A stretch of DNA of 64,000 nt, from NCBI GenBank assembly GCA_020635275.1, contig JACKAA010000005.1, positions 229,172 to 293,171 on the forward strand, read 5' to 3'. The DNA is from Ignavibacteriales bacterium (GTDB lineage Bacteria > Bacteroidota > Ignavibacteria > Ignavibacteriales > Melioribacteraceae). The position numbers were made by a program, and so were the translations under genes. This document shows, piece by piece, positions 37,293 to 45,571 of this stretch (position 1 is its first letter; each line of letters starts with the position of its first letter). Below the pieces are notes generated by a model that did not search any database, was not told the DNA's origin, and saw only the letters and a list, made by a program, of their open reading frames with translations.

Positions 37293-38714
37293 ATGTCGGG
37301 TATAGACCGAACATATATAGAAAATTTAGTAAGAAGTGTTGTAAATGAAATTGATCAAAAGAATTCTAATAGGATTAGTTTCAATTATTCATCAAATGGC
37401 GTTTATGAAAATGTTGATGAAGCTATTGCAAATTCAATTATTGCTCAAAAGAAATGGGTTAAAGTACACACCGATACTAAGAAAAATATAATTGAAGCCT
37501 TAAGAAAAACAATGCATAAATTTGCTGAAGATTTTTCACTGAAGGCTCTTACCGAAACCGGAATGGGCAGACTAGAAGATAAAATTGCAAAACATCATAA
37601 TGCTGCTGATTCAACCCCGGGAATGGAAGATTTAGAGACTAGGTCTTGGAATGGTTCAAAAGGAACTGTAATAGAAGAAAGAGCTCCTTATGGAGTAATT
37701 GCTGGAATTACTCCATCAACACATCCTATTCCTGTTTTATTGAACAGCATTATAATTACAATTGCCGGAGGAAATAGCGTCGTTTTTAGTGTTCATCCAG
37801 CTGCAAAAAAAGTTTCTGCTTATGCAATTGAGATTTTCCATAAAGTCATAATTGAAAATGGTGGTCCAGAAAATTTAATTACAATGATTAAAGAACCGAC
37901 ATTGGAAAATGTTAATAAACTTTTTAATCATAAAGATATTGATTTAATAGTTGCAACTGGCGGTCCGGCAGTTGTTGAAGCCGCATTTAAAGCCGGTAAA
38001 AAAGTTGTTGCCGCAGGGCCGGGAAATCCACCTGTACTGGTTGATGAAACTGCAGATTTAAATGTTGCAGCAAAAAGTATTATTACGGGAGCCTCATTCG
38101 ACAATAACATTTTATGTATTGCTGAAAAAGAGACATTCGTTGTTCACCAAATTTTTGATGATTTTATTGAATCAATGGTGAATAATGGAGCGGTATTGTT
38201 AAATGCTCAACAAATTGAAATGCTTACACAAAAAGCGTTAATGTTAAATGACAAAGGCCATTATTTAGGAACAAGAGATTATATTGGAAAAAATGCGAGA
38301 ATTTTAGCAGAAGCTTGTGGAGTAAATTTGGGCGACAATGTAAGATTACTTTTTGGAGAAGTTTCTGCAAATCATCCTTTTGTAATTGCAGAACAAATGA
38401 TGCCGTTCATGCCTGTTGTTCGTGTAAATAATTTTGAAGTTGGTGTTATGCAAAGTAAAAAAGCAGAACACGGATTTGGTCACACCGCAGTTATACATTC
38501 AAGAAATTTAGATAATATTACTCAATTTACTAAAGAAATGAATACGAGTATTGTAATTGTAAACGGTCCATCATTAGCTGGTAATGGTCCAAGCGCTGGA
38601 GAAGGATATTTCTCACATACAATTGCAAGTCCGACTGGAGAAGGTGTTTGTACTCCCAGAGATTTTACAAGAGTTAGAAGGTTAGCAATAAGTAATTCAC
38701 TTAAAATTGTATAA
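37293..38714 (+). CDS. CoA-acylating aldehyde dehydrogenase (PduP-like), probable lactaldehyde dehydrogenase
   Basis: 473 residues of the ALDH superfamily. Cys275 in NNILCIAEK is the catalytic thiol, and YGVIAGITPSTHPIP and ATGGPAVVEAAFKAGK match the CoA-acylating PduP/EutE group. Residues ~5-20 (DRTYIENLVRSVVNEI) form an amphipathic encapsulation helix followed by a flexible linker, so the enzyme should reside inside the microcompartment. In this pathway it would turn L-lactaldehyde plus CoA and NAD+ into lactoyl-CoA. It lies 15 bases after the RpiB-like gene. The CoA dependence is inferred from the subfamily. Confidence 0.9.
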   Translation: MSGIDRTYIENLVRSVVNEIDQKNSNRISFNYSSNGVYENVDEAIANSIIAQKKWVKVHTDTKKNIIEALRKTMHKFAEDFSLKALTETGMGRLEDKIAKHHNAADSTPGMEDLETRSWNGSKGTVIEERAPYGVIAGITPSTHPIPVLLNSIIITIAGGNSVVFSVHPAAKKVSAYAIEIFHKVIIENGGPENLITMIKEPTLENVNKLFNHKDIDLIVATGGPAVVEAAFKAGKKVVAAGPGNPPVLVDETADLNVAAKSIITGASFDNNILCIAEKETFVVHQIFDDFIESMVNNGAVLLNAQQIEMLTQKALMLNDKGHYLGTRDYIGKNARILAEACGVNLGDNVRLLFGEVSANHPFVIAEQMMPFMPVVRVNNFEVGVMQSKKAEHGFGHTAVIHSRNLDNITQFTKEMNTSIVIVNGPSLAGNGPSAGEGYFSHTIASPTGEGVCTPRDFTRVRRLAISNSLKIV

Positions 38715-38732
38715 ATACAATCAAAAAAATAT

Positions 38733-38737
38733 AGGAG
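38733..38737 (+). promoter_or_regulatory. Strong Shine-Dalgarno site of the hexameric shell gene
   Basis: AGGAG six bases before the ATG at 38744. Most genes in the window lack a recognisable Shine-Dalgarno sequence, as is usual in this group, so this site marks the shell gene as strongly translated, matching the many copies needed for facets. Confidence 0.7.
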
Positions 38738-38743
38738 AATAAA

Positions 38744-39022
38744 ATGAAACTTGAAGCATTAGGAATGATTGAAACCAAAGGTTTAGTTGGTGCAATTGAA
38801 GCAGCCGATGCAATGGTAAAAGCAGCAAATGTAAGTTTATTAGGTAAAGAACAAATTGGCGGCGGTTACGTTACTGTAATGGTTAGAGGCGATGTTGGTG
38901 CAGTTAAAGCCGCAACTGATGCAGGCGCATCTGCAGCTCAAAGAGTTGGTGAATTAGTATCAGTTCATGTAATCCCAAGACCTCATTCTGATGTTGAAAC
39001 AATTTTACCGCAAAGTAAATAA
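38744..39022 (+). CDS. Microcompartment hexameric shell protein (BMC-H, PduA/EutM type)
   Basis: 92 residues, one BMC domain: LGMIETKGLVGAIEAADAMV, VTVMVRGDVGAVKAATDAGA and VSVHVIPRPHSDVE. Hexamers tile the facets of the shell; the central pore controls metabolite passage. The pore loop here reads IGGGY where PduA and EutM have GSG, so the pore lining is Gly at the usual Ser position. It is the only hexamer gene in the operon and no BMC-T (tandem) gene is present, so the facets may be built from this protein alone. Expression should be high (AGGAG site). Confidence 0.95.
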   Translation: MKLEALGMIETKGLVGAIEAADAMVKAANVSLLGKEQIGGGYVTVMVRGDVGAVKAATDAGASAAQRVGELVSVHVIPRPHSDVETILPQSK

Positions 39023-39046
39023 TTACTTTGAAAAGGGAGAATAATA

Positions 39047-39850
39047 ATGAGTTATAATTTAATTGCCCTCAAACAACAAATTGTTGAAGTAGGTAAAAGA
39101 ATGTATAATAGAGGATACGTTGCTTCCAACGATGGAAATATTAGTGCTAAAGTAGATGATGAAAGAGTTGTAATATCTCCTACAGGAGTAAGTAAGGGAT
39201 TTATGACAGTTGATATGATGGTAGTTGTTGATATGAATGGAAAAGTTTTAAATGGAAATAAAAAAGCATCGTCTGAAGTTTTCATGCATTTACAAGTTTA
39301 TAAAGATAGACCGGATGTTAGAAGTGTTTGTCATTCACATCCTCCATATGCAACGGGTTATGCTGTTGCCGGCATTCCGCTTGATAAATGTGTATTGCCA
39401 GAGGTAGTAATTGCGCTAGGCAATATTCCAATTGTTGAATATGGCACACCTGGAACTGACGAATTTTATAAACCGGTTGTTCCTTTGTTAAAAGATTATG
39501 ATGCTTTTTTATTGGCAAATCATGGTGCGCTTACAGTTGGAAAAGACGTTCTTAATGCATATCATAAAATGGAAACATTAGAACATTTTGCTCATATCGC
39601 ATTTGTTGCACAGCATGTTGGTCAAATAAATGTATTAAACAAAGATCAAGTAAAAAAATTAACTGATCAAAGAGAAAAGTATGGAATAAGAACAACCGCA
39701 GGTTGTATAACCTGTGAAACTGAAGGTACTTGTGATATTCCATCTCATTCTCATTCGAATGATAATTTTAACTTTCAAAATTTATCAAAAAGCGATAAAG
39801 ATAAATTAATTGAAGAAATAACAGAATCAATTCTTAGAAAATTACGTTAA
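39047..39850 (+). CDS. Class II aldolase (fuculose/rhamnulose-1-phosphate aldolase) with C-terminal targeting helix
   Basis: 267 residues. The zinc aldolase fold shows NDGNISAKV, SPTGVSKG, Glu77 (SSEVFMH, catalytic acid position), zinc ligands His96 and His98 in CHSHPPYA, and His159 in LANHGAL. It should cleave L-fuculose-1-phosphate or L-rhamnulose-1-phosphate into DHAP and L-lactaldehyde. Residues 1-215 cover the whole aldolase. The extra tail holds three Cys (220, 223, 229; CxxC plus C), a flexible His/Ser/Asn linker, and an amphipathic end KDKLIEEITESILRKL typical of a microcompartment encapsulation peptide. GGGAG lies a few bases before the start. Confidence 0.9.
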   Translation: MSYNLIALKQQIVEVGKRMYNRGYVASNDGNISAKVDDERVVISPTGVSKGFMTVDMMVVVDMNGKVLNGNKKASSEVFMHLQVYKDRPDVRSVCHSHPPYATGYAVAGIPLDKCVLPEVVIALGNIPIVEYGTPGTDEFYKPVVPLLKDYDAFLLANHGALTVGKDVLNAYHKMETLEHFAHIAFVAQHVGQINVLNKDQVKKLTDQREKYGIRTTAGCITCETEGTCDIPSHSHSNDNFNFQNLSKSDKDKLIEEITESILRKLR

Positions 39851-39870
39851 AAGAATTTTTAAGGTATTAA

Positions 39871-41064
39871 ATGAAAATAGTTGTTTGTAATGTTGGTTCA
39901 ACAAGTCTAAAATTTCAGCTTCTAGATATGACAAATGAACATCAGATTGCCAGAGGTTACATTGAAAGAGTTGGTGAAGACGATGCAATTATTACATTTT
40001 GGGTTAATGAGGAAAAAGTTTTTAATTCTAAAGAACCTGTAAAAAGTTTAAGAGATGCAGTTAAAAAATCATTAGATTTTTTATTAGACAAAAAGTTTGA
40101 ACTTTTAAATGACATTACAGAAATTGACGGTATTGGATTTAAAACAATTCAAGCCGGTAAAAAAAATGGATCTGTTATTTTAGATTCAGAAGTTCTTCAA
40201 GCTATGGAAGATTATTCTTCTTTAGCTCCAGCTCATAATCCGCCTTACTTAGAAGCAATTTACATGTTTAAGGAATTATTGCCTGATACGAATTTAGTTG
40301 GAGTTTTTGAGCCGGGTTTTCATGTTGATATTCCGGATTATGCAAAAGTGTACGGTGTTCCATATGAATGGATTGAAAAATATGGTGTTGTAAAATATGG
40401 CTATCATGGTGCATCTCATAGATATATCACTTTGGAAACAGTAAAATTATTAGAACTTAATCCAGAAAATCACAAAATAGTTTCTGTTCATTTGGGTGGG
40501 TCATCTTCTGTATGCGCATTTAAAAATGGTAAGTCAATTGATACATCAATGGGTTTTACACCGCAGACAGGACTAATTCAAGGTACACGAATTGGAGATT
40601 TTGATCCATTTATTTTGCCTTATATAATGGAAAAGAAAAATATTTCTCTGGATGAAGCACTTAAAGAATGTTCCAAAAACAGTGGATTGAAAGGTTTATC
40701 CGGCATATCTGCTGACATGCGCGAAATTAATGAAGCGATCGAAAACAATAACAAACAAGCTTTATTAGCCAGAAACAAATTTATTTATGATATTAAAAGA
40801 TACATCGGTGAATACTTAGTTTTAATGGAAGGAATTAATGCCATAACATTTACCGGTGGAATTGGTCAGAAAGATTCTGCATTAAGAAAAGAAATTTTAA
40901 ATTCCTTAAAATTCTTAGGGGCAGATATTGATGAATCTAAAAATGCAAATCATGAACAAATTATAAGTACAGATAATTCTAAAATTACAGCCCTTGTTCT
41001 TGAAACTAATGAGGAATTAGTAGTTGCAAGAGAAACTCAAAAAGTTATTTTGAGCAATAAATAA
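39871..41064 (+). CDS. Divergent acetate/propionate kinase family protein, possible lactate kinase
   Basis: 397 residues, the full length of acetate kinase. Many landmarks are kept: NVGSTSLKF, APAHNPPYL, GYHGASHRY (His179), DTSMGFTPQTGL, GTRIGDFDP (Arg240), FTGGIGQ and TNEELVVAR. Two catalytic positions differ. The usual HRVVHGG segment is FKTIQAGKK, so the substrate-binding Arg becomes Lys91; the usual FDTAFH is FEPGFH, so the essential Asp becomes Glu147. It sits 20 bases after the aldolase. In this pathway it would make ATP from an acyl phosphate, probably lactoyl phosphate, giving lactate for LutABC. The altered pocket may reflect the larger hydroxy-acid substrate; this is inference. Confidence 0.85.
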   Translation: MKIVVCNVGSTSLKFQLLDMTNEHQIARGYIERVGEDDAIITFWVNEEKVFNSKEPVKSLRDAVKKSLDFLLDKKFELLNDITEIDGIGFKTIQAGKKNGSVILDSEVLQAMEDYSSLAPAHNPPYLEAIYMFKELLPDTNLVGVFEPGFHVDIPDYAKVYGVPYEWIEKYGVVKYGYHGASHRYITLETVKLLELNPENHKIVSVHLGGSSSVCAFKNGKSIDTSMGFTPQTGLIQGTRIGDFDPFILPYIMEKKNISLDEALKECSKNSGLKGLSGISADMREINEAIENNNKQALLARNKFIYDIKRYIGEYLVLMEGINAITFTGGIGQKDSALRKEILNSLKFLGADIDESKNANHEQIISTDNSKITALVLETNEELVVARETQKVILSNK

Positions 41065-41084
41065 TTCAATAAAGAAAATATCAA

Positions 41085-41810
41085 ATGCAAGTTGCTCTAT
41101 TTATTCCATGTTTAAATGAGCATATCTATCCAAATGCTGCATTATCAATGGTAAAAGTGTTACACCATTTTGGTGTTAATACAATTTATGTTGATGATCA
41201 AACTTGTTGTGGTCAACCTGCTTTTAATTCAGGCTATCAAAAAGAGATAATTCCATTAGCAGAAAAATTCATTAAACTTTTTTGTGATTTTGATTATGTA
41301 ATTGCACCTTCAGGTTCTTGTGTAAGTATGGTTAAAAACCACTATGAAGAAATTCATTTTGATTCTGCATTAAACAATAAATATTTAGAACTTAGGAAAA
41401 AGATATTCGAATTCACTGAGTTTCTTATTGATGTATTAAAGGTTGATAATTTAAATGCAGAGTTCAAACATAAAGTTACGTTTCATGATTCATGTCATGC
41501 TCTTAGGGAACTTAAAGTTTTTTCTCAGCCCAGAAAACTAATGAATATGATCAAAGGTTTAGAGCTAATTGAATTGGAAGATTCAGATGTATGCTGTGGT
41601 TTTGGAGGAACTTTTTCATTTAAATACGAAGACGTTTCTGTAGCAATGGTAGAGAGAAAATGTGAAAACATAGTTAAAACAAATGCTGAATTTTGTATTG
41701 GTTTGGATTCAAGTTGTTTAATGAATATAGATGGTTATATCAAAAAAAATGATCTTAAAGTAAAAGTAATTCACATAGCTGAATTGCTGGCAAAGAGTTT
41801 AGGTTTATAA
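41085..41810 (+). CDS. lutA: LutA, Fe-S subunit of L-lactate oxidation
   Basis: 241 residues with two CCG-type cluster-binding domains: TCCGQPAFNSG (Cys41-Cys42) with APSGSC near 79, and DVCCGFGGTFS (Cys170-Cys171) with DSSCLMNIDG. FHDSCHALRE adds the linking Cys. This is the LutA/YkgE form of the family, which with LutB and LutC oxidises L-lactate to pyruvate without the classical flavin lactate dehydrogenase. It starts 20 bases after the kinase gene and is followed after 7 bases by lutB. Its presence in the microcompartment operon suggests that lactate is an intermediate and not the end product. Confidence 0.9.
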   Translation: MQVALFIPCLNEHIYPNAALSMVKVLHHFGVNTIYVDDQTCCGQPAFNSGYQKEIIPLAEKFIKLFCDFDYVIAPSGSCVSMVKNHYEEIHFDSALNNKYLELRKKIFEFTEFLIDVLKVDNLNAEFKHKVTFHDSCHALRELKVFSQPRKLMNMIKGLELIELEDSDVCCGFGGTFSFKYEDVSVAMVERKCENIVKTNAEFCIGLDSSCLMNIDGYIKKNDLKVKVIHIAELLAKSLGL

Positions 41811-41817
41811 AAATATA

Positions 41818-43218
41818 ATGAGTGTTCAAGATTTAAATATTAAAAAACATGTTAAAGAAGCATTAGCTGATAACAATCTTAGAAAAGCTGTTTATAAAGC
41901 AACATCTTCAACCGCTGTAACAAGACAAAATGTAATCAATTCAATTCCATATTGGGAAGAAATAAGAGAAAAAGCTCACTTCATCAAAAAAGAAGCTATT
42001 GAAAATCTTGATAAGTATTTAGAATTATTTGAGCAAAAATGCATTGAAAATAATATTCAAGTGCATTGGGCAATTGATGATAAAGAAGCAAAAGATATTA
42101 TCTTAAAAATTGCTAAGAAAAATAAAGTCAAGACTATTGTAAAATCTAAATCTCTAACAACTGAAGAGATTCATTTAAATAAATTATTGATTGAAAATAA
42201 TATTGATACGGTTGAAACTGATCTTGGTGAATATATTGTACAGTTAAAAGACCAAGTTCCATCACATTTAATAATTCCTGCACTCCATTTAAGTAAAGAA
42301 GATGTAGGCAATCTTTTTACAGAAAAATTAAAAGTTCCTTATACAGATGTTCCGGAAGAACTTTTAAAAATTGCCAGAGAAAAATTACGTGAAAAATTCC
42401 TTTCAGCTGAAATGAGTATAACCGGAGCTAATTTTGCATTAGCTGAACAAGGTTCTTTTTGTATTATTGAAAATGAAGCCAATGCACATTTAAGTATTAG
42501 TTTGCCAAAGGTTCATGTTGCCTTAATGGGAATTGAAAAAATTTTACCAAGCATCAGTGACCTTCCATATTTTTTAAAGATATTAGCTCCAAGTGCTACA
42601 GGACAAAAATCATCCACATATGTAAATTTTATTGGTGGACCAAGTAAAGAAAAGTATGGAGAAGGACCTGAAGAAGTTCATATAATTTTATTAGATAACG
42701 GCAGATCAAAAATTTTAGCCGATCCTAAATTAAGAGAAACTTTATATTGTATCAGATGCGGTGCTTGTTTAAATGCTTGTCCTGTTTATCAGCAGATTGG
42801 TGGCCATGCATACAATTGGGTTTATATGGGACCAATTGGTATAACTTTAATACCACAATACTTGAGTGAATTAGAAGGTAAAGATGCACCATTTCTTTCT
42901 AGTTTATGTGGAGCCTGCGGTGATGTTTGTCCGGTTAAAATAAAATTACCAGAACATATTTTAGAGTTGCGTAAAAAAGTTGTTGAGAAAGACGGTTCAA
43001 GATTTATTGAAAAATTAACAATTAAAATATGGGCATTTGTATCAGCTAATTCTGTAATGTACAGATTTCTATCTAAAATTTTAAAAAGTCTTATGTCTTT
43101 AATTCCAAACGGATTACAGAAAGTTCCTGGTTATTATAAGAAAAGAAATTTTCCGGGATTTGCACAAAAAGGATTTAGGGAACAACTTACAAATTATCAA
43201 AACTCAATAAAAAAATGA
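41818..43218 (+). CDS. lutB: LutB, Fe-S and LUD-domain subunit of L-lactate oxidation
   Basis: 466 residues. The N-terminal ~300 residues are a LUD domain (EEIREKAHFIKKEAI, ITGANFALAEQGSF, LPSISDLPYFLKIL). Two ferredoxin-like clusters follow: CIRCGACLNACP (Cys311, 314, 317, 321) and CGACGDVCPVKI (from Cys364). The C-terminal ~70 residues are basic with a hydrophobic stretch (IKIWAFVSANSVMYRFLSK) and may bind the membrane. LutB passes electrons from lactate, likely to the quinone pool. Its TGA stop overlaps the lutC start by four bases (ATGA at 43215-43218). Confidence 0.92.
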   Translation: MSVQDLNIKKHVKEALADNNLRKAVYKATSSTAVTRQNVINSIPYWEEIREKAHFIKKEAIENLDKYLELFEQKCIENNIQVHWAIDDKEAKDIILKIAKKNKVKTIVKSKSLTTEEIHLNKLLIENNIDTVETDLGEYIVQLKDQVPSHLIIPALHLSKEDVGNLFTEKLKVPYTDVPEELLKIAREKLREKFLSAEMSITGANFALAEQGSFCIIENEANAHLSISLPKVHVALMGIEKILPSISDLPYFLKILAPSATGQKSSTYVNFIGGPSKEKYGEGPEEVHIILLDNGRSKILADPKLRETLYCIRCGACLNACPVYQQIGGHAYNWVYMGPIGITLIPQYLSELEGKDAPFLSSLCGACGDVCPVKIKLPEHILELRKKVVEKDGSRFIEKLTIKIWAFVSANSVMYRFLSKILKSLMSLIPNGLQKVPGYYKKRNFPGFAQKGFREQLTNYQNSIKK

Positions 43219-43895
43219 GTAGCAGAAATAAAATATTATCACAAATAAAATCCGCACTGAAAAATAAATCTAATGAGGAAGAAAAAATTTATTCAATTAG
43301 TGAGCTTAATGATAGAATATCTGAAACTTTACCAAAATCAAAGACAGAATTGGTTGAACAGTTTAAGCAGGAACTTTTAAAAGTAAATGCTGACTTTTTT
43401 TACTTAAATAACATATCTGAAGCACAAGAAAAAATTTCAGAAATACTATCAGAAAATAAAATTAATCATATAGCTTCAACTAATCAGAGAATTTGTGAAT
43501 CAATACAAGAAAGTATTGAAGCTGTATATACTGATGTAAAATTCACTATTGCAAACGATTTAAAACCGCAAGAACGAAAAGAAAAAATCAGTAAAATCAA
43601 TACAGCTATTGTTTATGCAGATTTTGCAGTCTCAGAAATTGGATCGCTTGTTTTTTTATATGATAACAGTAAAACCAGTTATCCTCATTTTCTGTGCGAT
43701 TATGTTATTGCTATTGTAAATTCAAAAAATATATTTCCAAATCAATTTACACTCTTTGAAAATATAAATACTGAGCAATCAAAAAATATGGTTTTTGTTA
43801 CCGGTCCAAGTAGAACAGCAGATATTGAAAAAGTTTTAGTTTTAGGTGCTCACGGTCCAAGAAAGTTAACAGTTATCGCAATTGAAAATGAGTAA
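43215..43895 (+). CDS. lutC: LutC, LUD-domain subunit of L-lactate oxidation
   Basis: 226 residues of the LUD family (LutC/YkgG): SSRNKILSQIKSAL at the start, then VYADFAVSEIGSLVFLYD, FVTGPSRTADIEKVLVLGAHG and PRKLTVI. The last two motifs are the family's signature for binding a nucleotide-like or phosphate ligand. It completes the LutABC set. The four-base overlap with lutB suggests translational coupling. The AHGPR motif is intact. Confidence 0.92.
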   Translation: MSSRNKILSQIKSALKNKSNEEEKIYSISELNDRISETLPKSKTELVEQFKQELLKVNADFFYLNNISEAQEKISEILSENKINHIASTNQRICESIQESIEAVYTDVKFTIANDLKPQERKEKISKINTAIVYADFAVSEIGSLVFLYDNSKTSYPHFLCDYVIAIVNSKNIFPNQFTLFENINTEQSKNMVFVTGPSRTADIEKVLVLGAHGPRKLTVIAIENE

Positions 43896-43931
43896 TAAGT
43901 TATAATAAAACAAAATTTCGGATTAAAAATT

Positions 43932-45407
43932 ATGAGTACAAGTAAATTTTTAGCAATAGATTATGGTGCATCGAGCGGAAGAGCAATTGTTGGAATTTTA
44001 AAAGACAATAAAATTAGATTAGAGGAAGTTCATAGATTTCCAAATAAAAATGTTAATGTTCATGGAAGTCTTTATTGGGATATTATTAATCTTTACGAAG
44101 AATTAGTGACCGGAATAAAAAATGCAATAGCTAAAGGACATACTAATATTGAAAGCATAGCTGTTGATACTTGGGGAGTTGATTTCGGTCTGATCACAAA
44201 AGATAATCAAGTGCTCGGTTATCCTTTTGCATATAGAGATTCCAGAACAGATGGAATTTTAGAAAAAGCGTTCAAATTAATTCCTAAAAATGAGCTTTAT
44301 AATTTAACCGGTATCCAATTCATGCAGATTAATTCAGTTTTTCAATTATTATGCATGGTTCAATCAAAAAATACATTAATCAAATCTGCAGATAAACTAT
44401 TATTTATGCCTGATCTGCTAAACTTTTTACTTACTGGTGAAAAGAAATCTGAGTACACAATTTCTTCCACTTCACAATTATTAAATGCCAAAACTAAAAA
44501 ATGGGAATCAAAAATATTTGAAAAATTAAAACTTCCACAAAGATTAATGGCAGATATAGTTATGCCTGGTCAAAAAATTGGAGAATTACACCAATCAATA
44601 GTACAATCTACTGGAATGAATAAAGTAGATGTAATTGCTGTCGGAAGTCATGATACTGCAAGTGCGGTTGCAGCTGTTCCAAATCTAAATAAAAATTGTG
44701 CTTACATAAGTTCAGGAACTTGGTCGCTTATTGGCATTGAAACTGATGAACCAATTATAAATAAAAAAACATTTGAATATAATTTTACAAATGAAGGTGG
44801 TGTTTTAGGAAAGATTAGATTCCTAAGAAATGTAATGGGGATGTGGATAATCCAAAGATTAAAAAAGGAATGGGAAAATGAGGGAAAAGAATTTACATAT
44901 GTTCAATTAAACAGTTTGGCAAAGAAAGCTTCTCCATTTAAATGCGTTATAGATGTTGATAGTCCCGATTTCCTTAATCCTGAAAATATGCTAAATGCAA
45001 TTAATGAATTTTGTTTAAGAACAAATCAAAAATTGCCGCAAACTAAAGGTGAATATATTCGTTCTGTTTTAGAAAGTCTTGCGTTAAAATATGGAATGTT
45101 AATTGAGCGAATTAATTCTTTATCAAAAAACAAAATTGAAAAAATTAACATTGTTGGCGGGGGTTCTCAAAATGAACTTCTAAATCAATTTACTGCAGAT
45201 GCAACAGGATTAAAAGTATATGCAGGACCAGTTGAAGCAACTGCATTTGGCAATATTTTACTTCAAGCTATTGCTAAAGGTAAAATAAAAGATCTATTAT
45301 CCGGTAGGGAAATAGTTAAAAATTCTGTAAAAATTAAAGAATATTCGCCAAAAAATAAAGATAAGTGGGAAAGCTCAATAAAAATTGCAAATAAAATAAT
45401 GAATTAG
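43932..45407 (+). CDS. rhaB: Rhamnulokinase (FGGY family)
   Basis: 491 residues, normal for RhaB. The first ATPase domain has AIDYGASSGRAIV (8-20), VDTWGVDFGLI (Asp84 region) and AYRDSRTDG. The second has GSHDTASAV with the catalytic Asp241, SSGTWSLIG and the adenosine motif NIVGGGSQNELLNQFTADA. It phosphorylates L-rhamnulose at C1 with ATP; RhaB-like kinases can also accept L-fuculose, and no separate FucK is present, so it may serve both sugars. Its product is the substrate of the class II aldolase. It is 36 bases after lutC. The matching isomerase (RhaA or FucI) is not in the window. Confidence 0.9.
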   Translation: MSTSKFLAIDYGASSGRAIVGILKDNKIRLEEVHRFPNKNVNVHGSLYWDIINLYEELVTGIKNAIAKGHTNIESIAVDTWGVDFGLITKDNQVLGYPFAYRDSRTDGILEKAFKLIPKNELYNLTGIQFMQINSVFQLLCMVQSKNTLIKSADKLLFMPDLLNFLLTGEKKSEYTISSTSQLLNAKTKKWESKIFEKLKLPQRLMADIVMPGQKIGELHQSIVQSTGMNKVDVIAVGSHDTASAVAAVPNLNKNCAYISSGTWSLIGIETDEPIINKKTFEYNFTNEGGVLGKIRFLRNVMGMWIIQRLKKEWENEGKEFTYVQLNSLAKKASPFKCVIDVDSPDFLNPENMLNAINEFCLRTNQKLPQTKGEYIRSVLESLALKYGMLIERINSLSKNKIEKINIVGGGSQNELLNQFTADATGLKVYAGPVEATAFGNILLQAIAKGKIKDLLSGREIVKNSVKIKEYSPKNKDKWESSIKIANKIMN

Positions 45408-45571
45408 CTGACTTACTTTATCAAAAATTTCTTCTTGAAATAAAGATGCATTAATTGAAATCAACATACTTTTCTTAAACGTTAACTTAAAAAAGTAATT
45501 TTTAACCAAATAATCTATTGTAAAAAAGTCGAAAATAATATATCTTACACGTGTAAGTATTATTTACTGTA
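45408..45571. promoter_or_regulatory. Promoter region of the lacI-family gene
   Basis: 164 A+T-rich bases between rhaB and the regulator gene, with the perfect operator palindrome near its right end. It suggests that the regulator and fucP form their own transcript. A run beginning TTGTAA (about 45518) followed by TATATC just before the palindrome could be promoter elements, but the assignment is weak. Confidence 0.45.
45544..45557. promoter_or_regulatory. Predicted LacI-family operator (autoregulation)
   Basis: CTTACACGTGTAAG is a perfect 14-base palindrome centred on CG, ending 14 bases before the start codon of the LacI-family regulator. It matches the operator at the head of the microcompartment operon (33087-33100) at 13 of 14 positions. 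Location so close to the start fits repression by roadblock or promoter occlusion. Confidence 0.85.
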
